Assembly (NCBI GenBank): GCA_049509675.1
Contig: JBEKZQ010000002.1
Coordinates: 1 to 40,327, forward strand
DNA length: 40,327 nucleotides
Direction of reading: 5' to 3'
From: JBEKZQ01 sp049509675
GTDB taxonomy: Bacteria > Planctomycetota > Planctomycetia > Pirellulales > Thermoguttaceae
Below, piece after piece: positions 1 to 8,750 of this stretch. Within the stretch, counting starts at the first letter, position 1, and every line of letters starts with the position of its first letter. The notes below the pieces were generated by a model. The model was not told the origin of the DNA. It did no database searches and saw nothing but the letters and a program-made list of their open reading frames with translations. Both the position numbers and the translations under genes were made by a program.

Positions 1-18
1 TCGATCGGAAGGTCCAGA

Positions 19-43
19 AGCGTGGCATTCATAGGGCCACGCT
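19..43. repeat. Short inverted repeat (hairpin)
   Basis: The 8-base arms AGCGTGGC (19-26) and GCCACGCT (36-43) are perfect complements around a 9-base loop that begins ATTCAT. There is no T-run after it, so an intrinsic terminator is unlikely. It resembles the other short palindromes of the window, several of which also carry ATTCAT or ATGAAT at the centre. Confidence 0.5.
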
Positions 44-435
44 ATAACCAAGTTGACCGCCTCAGACCAGATCAATTCCCTTGCTAATCCACCCCGATGG
101 ACGGGTTCGACGAAGGTTTACGGCTCTTATTTTTGTCCAATGGTGGGGTATGGCTGCGGTGCCATGCCGGTGCCATGTTGCGACAGAAAAGAGCCTGGTT
201 TGGCTATACCCGGCCTGCTCCCGTTTTCCGGTTGGTGCTGGCCGCCGAGAGGGGCCGAAAAGCCCCAGTTACGGCGCAAGAAACTCGCGCGAAGTTGGCG
301 TTCCGGCGCTGTCGAAGATGCTGGGTGGAAAAATTGCCCCACTTGGCCGCGCCAAGACCCCTTGGCGTCGATTCTATTGCAGTCTGAATGCCGTGGGGAG
401 ATAGACATTATTGGCTGCGATGATCGGGCAGGCTT
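44..435. other. Intergenic stretch, no gene recognised
   Basis: Short open frames occur on both strands, but none has a convincing ribosome binding site, a recognisable domain or consistent codon use, and several overlap in different frames. It lies downstream of the glycoside-hydrolase-like gene that ends at 436. I see no tRNA-like or terminator-like structure here beyond the hairpin at 19-43. Confidence 0.5.
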
Positions 436-3400
436 CTACGGGTAAACGTCCTTGTCGTAATAACGGATCTCAACCACCTTGATCGGCGCCGGTTGAGGAT
501 CGGGACGGACCACCAGTTCGATCAGGTTGTCCTGACCGAAGTTTACGTAGGGCGTGACATTGATCGAGAAGATCGAGTTATAGACCCGCGTGCTTCGGTT
601 GATGAGTTTGCCGTTCACCATCACCCCTTGAACGGCCATGCCGTCAACATAAATCAGCACGTTCTGGCTCGCATGGGCGCGATCGATGAGCACGTTGCGA
701 CTGGCGTACTGGCCCTGAAACGGTCCGGGCAGTTGTGCTTTGCCGACGGACTGGAGGGGATTGGCGTAGCGCCGCCAATCGCCGGAGAGGCTCTGACGCT
801 GCTGCGGCTCGGGAATGTAGTAGATCCATGCATTTCCCCGCGGCCCGGCCACGAACTGCTTGGACTTGACATCCAGCGCAAGGACATGGGACGTACCCGG
901 CTTCAACAATCCTTTGGCGGGATCAAGGTAGATGCCGTCCCGATAGAACGCGGGACGAAGGGCCTGGCCGTCAATGAATATCCGTCCTCCCTCGACAAAA
1001 ACGCCTGCCCATTGTGCCACGCACAGCCCCACGTAACCCGAGGTCCAGCCAGACGGCACAGCGAACTTGCGGCGCATCACGGCGTGCTTGACGCTGGGAT
1101 GATCCGGCAGACTCCAGATTCCCAGGTCGCGTTTCTCCCAAGTGGAATCGTCGACTGCCCCTTGCGTCAGGGCTGCCGTCTGCTCGTCGGTCAGACCGTC
1201 CGCGGGCTTGAAGGTCCAGTCCTTGGTCAGATCGACGGTAAAGCGTTGATTCTCGGCCGGGGTGGGCAGCGGTTTGCGATCCGGCGTGGCGGCGCCTGCC
1301 CACCAGTCGCGCTGCACGGAGAGCCACTCCAGCGAAGACGAGGCCGTCTCCTGACGCGGCGAAATCCACATCCGCGTCTCGAAGTTTCCGAGCATGATGT
1401 TGCGAACTCTGTCGCCGGCAACGTCGCGCGCGATCTCCAGAGATTGCCCGGTCACAACGTCCACGAAGGAGGCGGGGCGGAAACCGGGCAAGAAAACCAG
1501 GTCCGTCGTGATCGGCTTGCCCGTCTCGTTGTACATCACCCATACATCGTACAGGCCCGTATTGCTGATGTAATGCCGCGTGTACAAGTTCAGTCCCGGC
1601 AGCGTGGCGTGTGCCGGAACGAGATTGGCCGCATCGAAATGCTCGATGATGGGGGCCAATAACTTGCCGACATCGTCGCCTCCCACCGCGGGTCCAAGGG
1701 TCACGACCCAGCCGGCGCCGAGCGGCCGCAGGCCCGCAGCAACCGTTCCGTCCGACCAGACGAGGAGGTCCTGGCACTCGGCGGCAGCGCGACTAAGTTG
1801 AATGCCTGCTGCCCGAGTGGGCTTCGTCCAGGCGTCATTCTTGTAGATCGTCTGGGTGGGCGAACGTTGAAACTGTTTTCCGGCTCCCCAATCCGCCAGG
1901 GCAGTTACGTTATAGCCCGAAAGACGACGGATGGGCCAGGTGTCGGGCTCGGTCTCGGCGTGTCGGCCCGTTTGTCCATAGGTCACGAACACGCCGCCGC
2001 CGCGCACCCATTTCTCGATGTTGGCAAGAAGCTCCTCGCTCGTGATCGAGGTGTTGGAATCGATGATGACCCGGTACTTGTCGACGTTGTCCGTGCCGAA
2101 GTCTTCCTCGCTCACCGCATCGCGCGCGCAGTAATTGAGCAGGCTCATGGCCGGGTTGACGCGCCAATACCCGCCGGGCTGAAATTGCGCGGGATTCTGC
2201 GTCCAGGGGTAGCCGGAAATCTGCTCGTTGCCTGCACCGAAGAGGATCGCAACCTTGGCGGCCGGCACGTGGTACTTCCCGATCATTTCGTACATCGTAC
2301 GGTTGGCCTGAAATTGTTTCAGCACCTCGGCATTCCAGGTAATCTCGCCGAGATGCTGGAAGTAGTGGACTCCATTGAGACCTTCCGACAGCCAGCGGCC
2401 CCAGAACGCCATGAAATCGCCAACGTTCGGCGCACCGTTGCCGGGTTCGGCGGTCGCCGGCAGGCCGGAGCCGCGCATCAGCAACGGGTTGTATTCGGCC
2501 CAGAAACCGGCCGCATAGCCGGTGTTGTGAAAGAAGGCGCCGAACCGCTCGCCCACCTGTTTGATCGCGCCGGCATTGTCGTCGGGAGCCATGAGGTTGA
2601 TCGGTCGATCGGGGTCGATCTGACGGATCATTTCCATGCCGCGGACGATCTGCCGGGCGCGCGACCACATGAGCCATTTGCGGAAGTCCACCCACCGCGC
2701 GTTCTTCTGCTTCCCCAAATTTGGATACTGGGCCGGCGCTTCCGGGGAAAGATAGGACCGATAGCACATAATGCCACGGTGCGGCTGCAGGACGATGCTG
2801 TTCGGGCCCGGTTTCAACGCGGCCGAAACGTCAAAGGCAATCTTCAGGTTCGGATCGGATTTCATCTGCCGGCCGTTGACGTACACCTGGTGCGGGTCGA
2901 AGTCGCGGCCGAAGATGACCCAGAAGTAGAGCCACGCCTTCTTGTGCGCGGCAAGCCATGCAGCCGGCACGTCGATGGTGCGCCGGTAGAGCATGGGGCT
3001 CCAGGTCATTTCGATGGAACGATCGTTCCCCGGGGCGAGCAGTTCATCCCACGCGCTGTCGTCGAAGCCCGGCTGATACCACTGCGGCGGCACGGGCGCC
3101 GTGGGAATCACTTCTCCCCCCAGCCGGCGCGACTGCTCGCGCGTGTAGAGATGCCCGTCGGGCGCAGGAATGTACTTCACGCGCCAGACGCCGCGCAGGT
3201 CGATGGCCTCGGGACCAAAACCCACGAACTGGGCAAGTTCCGGCGCCCGGATCTCTTCCCAGCAGTGGTAATGAGCCGGATCGCCGTACCAGCGCCGGCC
3301 GATGTTGCTCAAGCGGCCGCATCGCTGCTTCATATACTGTTGCAGCGAGCGGTCGGCAATGGGACCATAGTCGATCAGCAGACCTTGGGGGTTGTCCGCG

Positions 3401-4437
3401 GTTTCCGAATGCGGTTCGAGCCAGCCGACGACGTTCGGGGCGTTCACGTAACGGCGGACGGTCTCCTGCAAGACGCCCAGGGTTGCGGCTTTGGCTTTAT
3501 CCGAGTGCCAGGAAACGGCGCCCACCCCGCAGGAGTCGTGCGCTACGCCGTAGAAACCGCCCACAAACTGCGGCGCCTTCAACATCGTTTCTTCGCGGTA
3601 GCGGTTGCCCAGCCAGAGCATCGGCCAACTGAAGGAAAGGTTCAGGTGCAGCGGCACGTGAAGCGACCGGCACTCCTCCTGGATCCAATCCCACGCTTTC
3701 TCATTGTTCATTCCCTCGGCGGTGTCGTCGGGGAGCGGCGTCTGCCAGAGGATCAATCCAAACTTGTTGTCTCGGGCGAATTTGAAATCGACGCGGTAGT
3801 CGTAGTTCTCTTCGTGCGGCGGGGTGGTCCATGGCCCGTAATAAACCAGCAGCCCGTACTTGTCGAAGCGGTCCAGGTACATCGGGACCTGTGCGTGCGG
3901 GGCAAAGGCGTCGGCCTCGATCGACAGGGGAACATGACGATCGATCAGATTGGCGAGCGCTTTGGGGCTTGGCGCGGCCAGGATCAGCACCTCGCGCCCT
4001 GCGGCGCAGCAGGCCAGAGCACCGCCGGCCGGCGCACGCCGCACGGGGATAGACCGCGCACCGACGGCAAGCGTGTCGGCCTCGCTCCCGGGCAGCAGGC
4101 CGACGTCCGACAGATACTTTGCCTGAACCAGCAGGGCTTTCTGAGGCGACTGGCAAGTGATCCGCGTCAGCGATGCGGTGCCATCGGCGGTCTTCATGCT
4201 GTGGAATACGGCCGACAGTTCGCCATAGCCCCGCAACACCTTCGCAGGCAACGTCATCGTGGCCGGAATCGCCGCAGCGGATGGCGCTGCGTTTGCGGCG
4301 TCTGGGTCCGCACGGGCCGAAAGTCCGATGGTTGAAATCAGGCTGACAATCCAGACAAGCACTGCATGACGGATGGTTCTGGCCACGGGATTGGTTCTTC
4401 GACAAGGGAAGGAGGTGAAGTTCTTGTTGCACGGCAC
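436..4437 (-). CDS. Secreted glycoside-hydrolase-like protein (GH42/GH2-type architecture)
   Basis: 1333-aa exported protein with a basic N-terminus and hydrophobic signal segment at about residues 24-42. Visible order: a TIM-barrel-like region at about 190-400 with a W-L-E-P-H-S-E stretch near 338, where GH clan A enzymes carry catalytic acids; a sugar-binding jelly roll at about 420-560 (Y-V-N-G-R near the middle); barrel-like sequence resuming at about 580-700 (HYFQHLGEITWN); a GATase-like fold at about 728-846 (VAILFGAG, then W-V-R-G-G-G-V-F-V), as in GH42 trimerisation domains; and two GH2-type beta sandwiches after about 1060. A glycosidase acting on a plant or algal glycan is inferred; the substrate is unknown and the catalytic residues are not proven. 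The start is GTG with no clear ribosome site; GTG at 4386 is an alternative. It is the last of three minus-strand genes for exported proteins, 143 bases after the phosphatase-like gene. Confidence 0.75.
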   Translation of the reverse strand: MPCNKNFTSFPCRRTNPVARTIRHAVLVWIVSLISTIGLSARADPDAANAAPSAAAIPATMTLPAKVLRGYGELSAVFHSMKTADGTASLTRITCQSPQKALLVQAKYLSDVGLLPGSEADTLAVGARSIPVRRAPAGGALACCAAGREVLILAAPSPKALANLIDRHVPLSIEADAFAPHAQVPMYLDRFDKYGLLVYYGPWTTPPHEENYDYRVDFKFARDNKFGLILWQTPLPDDTAEGMNNEKAWDWIQEECRSLHVPLHLNLSFSWPMLWLGNRYREETMLKAPQFVGGFYGVAHDSCGVGAVSWHSDKAKAATLGVLQETVRRYVNAPNVVGWLEPHSETADNPQGLLIDYGPIADRSLQQYMKQRCGRLSNIGRRWYGDPAHYHCWEEIRAPELAQFVGFGPEAIDLRGVWRVKYIPAPDGHLYTREQSRRLGGEVIPTAPVPPQWYQPGFDDSAWDELLAPGNDRSIEMTWSPMLYRRTIDVPAAWLAAHKKAWLYFWVIFGRDFDPHQVYVNGRQMKSDPNLKIAFDVSAALKPGPNSIVLQPHRGIMCYRSYLSPEAPAQYPNLGKQKNARWVDFRKWLMWSRARQIVRGMEMIRQIDPDRPINLMAPDDNAGAIKQVGERFGAFFHNTGYAAGFWAEYNPLLMRGSGLPATAEPGNGAPNVGDFMAFWGRWLSEGLNGVHYFQHLGEITWNAEVLKQFQANRTMYEMIGKYHVPAAKVAILFGAGNEQISGYPWTQNPAQFQPGGYWRVNPAMSLLNYCARDAVSEEDFGTDNVDKYRVIIDSNTSITSEELLANIEKWVRGGGVFVTYGQTGRHAETEPDTWPIRRLSGYNVTALADWGAGKQFQRSPTQTIYKNDAWTKPTRAAGIQLSRAAAECQDLLVWSDGTVAAGLRPLGAGWVVTLGPAVGGDDVGKLLAPIIEHFDAANLVPAHATLPGLNLYTRHYISNTGLYDVWVMYNETGKPITTDLVFLPGFRPASFVDVVTGQSLEIARDVAGDRVRNIMLGNFETRMWISPRQETASSSLEWLSVQRDWWAGAATPDRKPLPTPAENQRFTVDLTKDWTFKPADGLTDEQTAALTQGAVDDSTWEKRDLGIWSLPDHPSVKHAVMRRKFAVPSGWTSGYVGLCVAQWAGVFVEGGRIFIDGQALRPAFYRDGIYLDPAKGLLKPGTSHVLALDVKSKQFVAGPRGNAWIYYIPEPQQRQSLSGDWRRYANPLQSVGKAQLPGPFQGQYASRNVLIDRAHASQNVLIYVDGMAVQGVMVNGKLINRSTRVYNSIFSINVTPYVNFGQDNLIELVVRPDPQPAPIKVVEIRYYDKDVYP

Positions 4438-4443
4438 GCTCGT

Positions 4444-4472
4444 GTCTTAGCAGAATCCGCTATCCTCGTCAA
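4444..4472 (-). promoter_or_regulatory. Candidate sigma70-type promoter
   Basis: On the minus strand TTGACG (4472-4467) is followed after 17 bases by TAAGAC (4449-4444). The -35 is close to consensus and the -10 matches at three of six positions. Transcription would begin almost exactly at the GTG at 4437, so either the mRNA is leaderless or translation begins at a later GTG such as 4386. Confidence 0.3.
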
Positions 4473-4580
4473 ATCTGGATGAACGGTTACGCAACTTGAA
4501 ACCCGGCGGCTTCGGCGTACACTGCATCTCGCGGAGCGAGATGAGCACGATTGTTGCGACACTTATTGATTTGCCGATCC

Positions 4581-5717
4581 TTATCCTCGGGTGCATCCGC
4601 GCAACGCGAGGCGTCGCCACCGCAACCATTGCGGACGCCTGTGCGTTTCGATGTAGACCGGGCCGTCGATGATCAGCTCCTGGCGCGCATTGATCGTGGA
4701 GCCGGGCACCGGGCCAAGGCCGAGCAACTGCAAGGCGAGGTTCGCCCCGTCGCCATTGCGAACCGGCTGCACCAGGTCCGCGAAGCTGGCACGGCACGGG
4801 CCGGGATTCCGCCGCGTCAAGCCATTCATGGCATACAGATTCTGCCCCCGCGCCGCGCCGCAACCCCAGACGTAGAACGGAATGGTATAGACTTCCGGAA
4901 GCAGGTTGTTCCCGTGGTCGTAATTCTTGCCGCCGTGATCGGCCGAAAGGATGATCGTCGTCTTTCCGAACAGTCGCGGATCGTTGTCCACAAGGTCGAA
5001 GATGCGTCCCAGTTGCACGTCGGCCTCGCGGATCGCCTGGTTGTAGGCCGCGCTGCCCCAACCTCGAAGGTGCCCTACGCTGTCGGTGTCGGCGAAGTGG
5101 ACGAGGCTGTAGTTCATCGGTCGCACCCGCATGGCGGCGACGAAGCGAGACACCAACGACGGCAGCTTCTTGTCGTAAACGTAGACGTCCAGCTTGTTGC
5201 GTCCATGGTCGGGCGAGAAGAGATCGGCCGCGCCGTGCCGGGCGTCGTACGAAACGGCGTAGAGCGAAAACTTCCTCTTGCCCGCATACAGCCCCGTCCG
5301 CAAACCGTGGTCGTGGGCAACGTCCAGCACGCTGGCCACGTAGAAACCACGGTTGCTGTGAAGCGTCATTCCTCTGGGCGGGTCGCTGTTCTTCGTCCAG
5401 CGGTGCCCGTCGGGCCCCAGAACGCCCCGGCCCGTAACCATCGTCGTGTGGTTCGGAAGGGTCACGGTCATGTTGTCGTCGTTGCGGGCGTTGTTCGTGC
5501 AAGCGCCTTCGGTCTGGAACCGGCGGAAGTTGGGCAGTTGGCCGCAGGCCACCATCGGCTCAAGGTATACCGAGCCCAGCCCGTCGACGCTGATATCGAT
5601 GACAAACTGCGACGCAAACGCCCGCTGGGCTGGCGGCCACAAGCAGCCAGCCAGGAGCAACGCCGTAAGGAACGATCGTCGGACAAGAACGTGTTTGCCG
5701 CAAGGGTGCAGTGCCAT
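4581..5717 (-). CDS. Exported alkaline-phosphatase-superfamily hydrolase (phosphodiesterase/nucleotide pyrophosphatase type)
   Basis: 378 aa. The metal-binding set of the superfamily is visible in order: D45 in ISVDGL, the nucleophile T91 in LPNHTTM, D210/D212 and H216 in HFADTDSVGH, D260-H261 in SADHGG, and H268. This matches the type I phosphodiesterase/nucleotide pyrophosphatase group, which cleaves phosphate mono- or diesters at a two-zinc site; the substrate cannot be read from sequence. The N-terminus has paired arginines (13-14), a hydrophobic stretch and L-A-G-C at 22-25, so it could be a lipoprotein; a signal peptidase I site after A35 is the alternative. The ATG is preceded by an AGGA-type ribosome site. 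It lies 196 bases after the TPR lipoprotein gene and before the glycoside-hydrolase-like gene, in the same direction, which suggests joint use in breaking down extracellular material. Confidence 0.85.
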   Translation of the reverse strand: MALHPCGKHVLVRRSFLTALLLAGCLWPPAQRAFASQFVIDISVDGLGSVYLEPMVACGQLPNFRRFQTEGACTNNARNDDNMTVTLPNHTTMVTGRGVLGPDGHRWTKNSDPPRGMTLHSNRGFYVASVLDVAHDHGLRTGLYAGKRKFSLYAVSYDARHGAADLFSPDHGRNKLDVYVYDKKLPSLVSRFVAAMRVRPMNYSLVHFADTDSVGHLRGWGSAAYNQAIREADVQLGRIFDLVDNDPRLFGKTTIILSADHGGKNYDHGNNLLPEVYTIPFYVWGCGAARGQNLYAMNGLTRRNPGPCRASFADLVQPVRNGDGANLALQLLGLGPVPGSTINARQELIIDGPVYIETHRRPQWLRWRRLALRGCTRG

Positions 5718-5913
5718 GGCGTGATTCCTGAGAGTGTGGTGGGAGTGTCAACATTGCGTGTCGGAAGAGCAATGTCGGAAGGCCGGAAAACAGGCGTTTT
5801 CGCCTGAAACGACGCGACGTTGCTTAACCTGAGTCTCAGAAGCTAGGATAGCATGCCGCGCCCGAAAATGGAACGGCCGGGGGGCAGATCGCTCAAGTCG
5901 GCGAGCACAACGC

Positions 5914-8223
5914 TTATGGCTGGTTGCGGCTGTAGTTCTCGATCCGCGCGCTGATCTGGCGCGCCAGCGACTCCTTGCCCGCTGCACGGGCCAGGTCCAA
6001 CGCTTTTCTGGCTTCTGTGAGGGCCTCGGAAAATCGGCCGGCGCCGGCGTAGCTTGCGGCCAGCAGGTCGTGCAACTCGCCGGAGGAGTCGAGGCTTGGC
6101 TGAAGCGACGCCGCTTTGGAGAAATGCTGCGCGGCCTCGTCGACCGCTCCTTGTCGTGCCAGCGCCACGGCCAGTTGCAGATGGCCCTCGGCGTGGTTCG
6201 GGGCAAGACGCACGACTGCGGACAGGCGGTCCGCGGCTGCTTTGAACTGCCGGTCGACGAGCAGAGTCTTGCCGTAATTGAGATTCATGTCGACCGGGTT
6301 GTACTGCTTGTCCAGGCCGTCAGGCATCAGTCGCAAGGCCGCCGCGAAATGCACGATCGCCTCCGCCGCCTTCCCTTGGGCCGCCAGCGCCATGGCCAAA
6401 TCGTAACGGGTGCGGCAATCGTTGGCATCCAGGCGCAGGGCTTCGTTCAGGTGAGCCAGACCTTCCTCGCGCTGATGCGCAACGTTGAAGAGCAAGAACC
6501 CCAGCCGCTGGTGCGCCTGGACGTTGTTTGCGTTGAGTTCCAGCGTCTTCTTGTACTGGCGGATGGCGTTGGCGGCGTCTCCCCCGCGATAGAACTCGTT
6601 TCCAGCCCGCAAGAAGGAATAATCGTTGAGGAACTTCTCGTGGATTCTCCGGATGGCGGTGGGCGGCGCATTGACGAACTCGGGGATGTTGGCGGCCCGG
6701 TCCGGCCCCGTCAGGTTCGCCAACACCACCGGCGGCGTGCTCTCCCCTTGGGGATCGACGTGGGTCAGCCAGAGCTGCGTGAAAGGGGAATTGGCCTTCG
6801 AGGAAAAGACGAGCCAGCGGCTGTTGGGCGACCAACTATGCCAGGAGTTCATGCGCCGCGTGTTGCACCGCAATCGCCGCGGTTCTCCTCCGGCAGACGG
6901 TATGATGTAGAGTTCGCTGTCCGGTTGCAGCAGCATGTAGCTCTTGGCCCGGCAGTAGGCGATCCACTTGCCGTCGGGCGAATACTTGGGGAAGAAGTTG
7001 CTTTGGCCGTTGTTGGAAGCCCCTGCGAGCGGCTCCGCCTTCCCGCCTTTGCCACGATTGAATGGAATCCGGTACAGGTCGAAGCAAAACGCCTTTCGGT
7101 CGCGAGTGAATTCCCGGCATTCGTCGGCGGTGAGCAGCAATTTCCCGCGACTCTTCGTGTTCTGCAGATTGTAAGCCCGGCTGCGGGCGAAGACGATGAA
7201 CCGGCCGTCCGGGCTCCACGCCGGGTTGCTCTGCACGTAGTCCGGGTCGTCGGCGCCCGGCAGGCTGAAGAACACCTTCCGTTGCCGGTCGTAGACGGCC
7301 AGAATGCCCTTCAGCGGGAAAAAGAGCTGTGAGAACGCCAAATCCGGCTGCGGCACGAAAACCGACTTGTCCTTGACGGTGCTGACCACGTAGTTGCCGT
7401 CCGGCGAAATTTGCGACAGCAGCCCAAACGTCTGCTCGTTGTCCTGCCGGCGGTAATCGTCCCAGGTGATGATGTCACTGTCGGCCAGCGTCATCTCCCG
7501 GGCAACCGGGGTAATCACGTAGGAACCCTTGCTGTTGGCATAGTCCACGTCCATGGCAAGGGTCGTCGCATCCGCGGTGAAGGAATGGCAATTGCCGCAG
7601 ACCGGCAGGTTCTCGAGCACGACCGGCGGCGGCTGGGGCGAGGAAATGGGGCCGAACCGCCAGCGAATCTTCGTGGGATCCTTGACTGCGTCCAGGAACG
7701 GGAGATTGACTTCGCGATAGAACAGGGGCGCCCCCACCTCGTCCTGCGATGTGGAAAGGGTCAGTTCGCCCGCGGCGAGTATGTTACTTGGCGAGGATTC
7801 ATTCACAGCCAGGATCGTCGCCCGGGCGGGGGTTCCGCGGCTGCGATGCTTGACGCTTTCCCAGGCTCCCGCGTCCGGGGTCCATTGCGGGACATGCACA
7901 ACCGCACTCAGCGGCTCCTTGCCATTCTGAAATGCAATCGTGACCAGCCAGGCATCGGCTCCCGAGCGGCTGTCATCCCACTGAAATGTCGGGGGAACGA
8001 TTTCCGGCGGAAAGACCGTTTCGTCCAACGGATACTTGATCGAGAGCTTGCTGCACTCGCTGCCGTTGCGATACGCCGACAGCGCCTCATCGGTCAGAAT
8101 CTCGTCTGCGGAACGGGTGGATCGATGGCAGCCGTGAAGGCACGACAACAGCGCGCATACCCCGACCAGCGTAGCGGCCGAACCCCTATCGCGAAAGAGG
8201 ACGGAAAGCGCGGATCGTGGCAT
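5914..8223 (-). CDS. Lipoprotein with CXXCH haem motif, TolB/WD40-like propeller and TPR repeats
   Basis: 769 aa. The ATG at 8223 is chosen because AAAGG lies just upstream and the sequence then forms a lipoprotein signal ending L-H-G-C (29-32). An upstream TTG in the same frame at 8385 falls inside a repeat and is rejected. Residues 209-213 are C-G-N-C-H, a single c-type haem motif in an otherwise cysteine-poor part. About 280-510 read as propeller blades of TolB/PD40 type (repeated SPDGKWI-like and NPAWSPDGRF-like strands). From about 535 to the end there are TPR units (NEFYRGGDAANAIRQYKK; LGFLLFNVAHQREEGLAHL; LAVALARQGAVDEAAQHF). This combination is known in planctomycete proteins of unknown role. 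A periplasmic scaffold or redox-linked sensor is inference. It is the first gene of the three-gene minus-strand set. Confidence 0.8.
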   Translation of the reverse strand: MPRSALSVLFRDRGSAATLVGVCALLSCLHGCHRSTRSADEILTDEALSAYRNGSECSKLSIKYPLDETVFPPEIVPPTFQWDDSRSGADAWLVTIAFQNGKEPLSAVVHVPQWTPDAGAWESVKHRSRGTPARATILAVNESSPSNILAAGELTLSTSQDEVGAPLFYREVNLPFLDAVKDPTKIRWRFGPISSPQPPPVVLENLPVCGNCHSFTADATTLAMDVDYANSKGSYVITPVAREMTLADSDIITWDDYRRQDNEQTFGLLSQISPDGNYVVSTVKDKSVFVPQPDLAFSQLFFPLKGILAVYDRQRKVFFSLPGADDPDYVQSNPAWSPDGRFIVFARSRAYNLQNTKSRGKLLLTADECREFTRDRKAFCFDLYRIPFNRGKGGKAEPLAGASNNGQSNFFPKYSPDGKWIAYCRAKSYMLLQPDSELYIIPSAGGEPRRLRCNTRRMNSWHSWSPNSRWLVFSSKANSPFTQLWLTHVDPQGESTPPVVLANLTGPDRAANIPEFVNAPPTAIRRIHEKFLNDYSFLRAGNEFYRGGDAANAIRQYKKTLELNANNVQAHQRLGFLLFNVAHQREEGLAHLNEALRLDANDCRTRYDLAMALAAQGKAAEAIVHFAAALRLMPDGLDKQYNPVDMNLNYGKTLLVDRQFKAAADRLSAVVRLAPNHAEGHLQLAVALARQGAVDEAAQHFSKAASLQPSLDSSGELHDLLAASYAGAGRFSEALTEARKALDLARAAGKESLARQISARIENYSRNQP

Positions 8224-8344
8224 GCAGGTCGCCTTTCGATCTGCTATACGAGATCGTACCCCGGGCAAACCGCCGCCTCTCCGCCGGTGTGCCAGCTTCT
8301 GGGATACCTGCTCCGACGCCCCAGATGGGACCGACACCGAGCCT

Positions 8345-8450
8345 GGCAACCGTTCACGGGGGACTGTCCCAATTTTCGCCTGCAATGCGCAGCAGTGCCG
8401 CGAAAATGGGACTGTCCCCCTTTGGCCGGGAAGGTCCGTAAACGGTTACC
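8345..8450. repeat. Nested inverted repeat (REP-like) in a 5' leader
   Basis: Inner arms at 8358-8378 and 8401-8420 pair as GGGGGAC-T-GTCCC plus TTTTCG against the complement, with one mismatch and one extra base. Outer arms at 8345-8354 and 8441-8450 (GGCAACCGTT / AACGGTTACC) match at nine of ten positions. GGGGACTGTCCC-type palindromes are typical of dispersed bacterial REP elements. It sits between the candidate promoter at 8464-8492 and the lipoprotein start at 8223, so it would be transcribed as a leader hairpin. Confidence 0.65.
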
Positions 8451-8463
8451 CGAGCCTGTAAAG

Positions 8464-8492
8464 AAGGTACAAGAACCGGCTGCCGTTGTCAA
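8464..8492 (-). promoter_or_regulatory. Candidate sigma70-type promoter for the TPR lipoprotein gene
   Basis: Read on the minus strand, TTGACA (8492-8487, perfect consensus) is followed after exactly 17 bases by TACCTT (8469-8464). It points at the lipoprotein gene starting at 8223 and predicts a leader of about 230 bases containing the nested inverted repeat 8345-8450. Confidence 0.45.
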
Positions 8493-8750
8493 CGGGGCCA
8501 AGATTGGAGTGTACCCGTCTCGAAAGCATCGATTGTTCAGGAAATTTCCGGCTGGGCTCCATGCATGGACGGCGCCCACCTTTCGGGCGATTCTTGAATT
8601 CTTCCGATTTTGCACGTCAGGAATCGCGGGTCGGCGGCCTATGGGTGGCAAGAGAGTCTTTACGCAAGTTTCCGCGTGATATCGTCTGCTGGCACGTCGC
8701 GACAACGGAATCCACAGAGCCGCGACATACCCTTTGCAAGGAGTACGTGA

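Noticed and set aside
127..408. 93-codon minus-strand frame and overlapping plus-strand frames near the window start
   Set aside because: Several frames overlap with no domain, ribosome site or consistent composition; left as intergenic.
1798..4335. 845-codon plus-strand frame opposite the glycoside-hydrolase-like gene
   Set aside because: It is the complement of a GC-rich coding strand; no domain is recognisable, while the minus strand shows a signal peptide and several domains.
8224..8385. N-terminal extension of the haem-TPR lipoprotein to a TTG at 8385
   Set aside because: The added residues come from an inverted repeat, and the lipoprotein signal plus ribosome site fit the ATG at 8223.
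8690..8750. Sigma54 promoter before the small PEP-CTERM gene (TGGCAC at about 8690)
   Set aside because: TGGCAC is present, but no TTGC follows at the required spacing.
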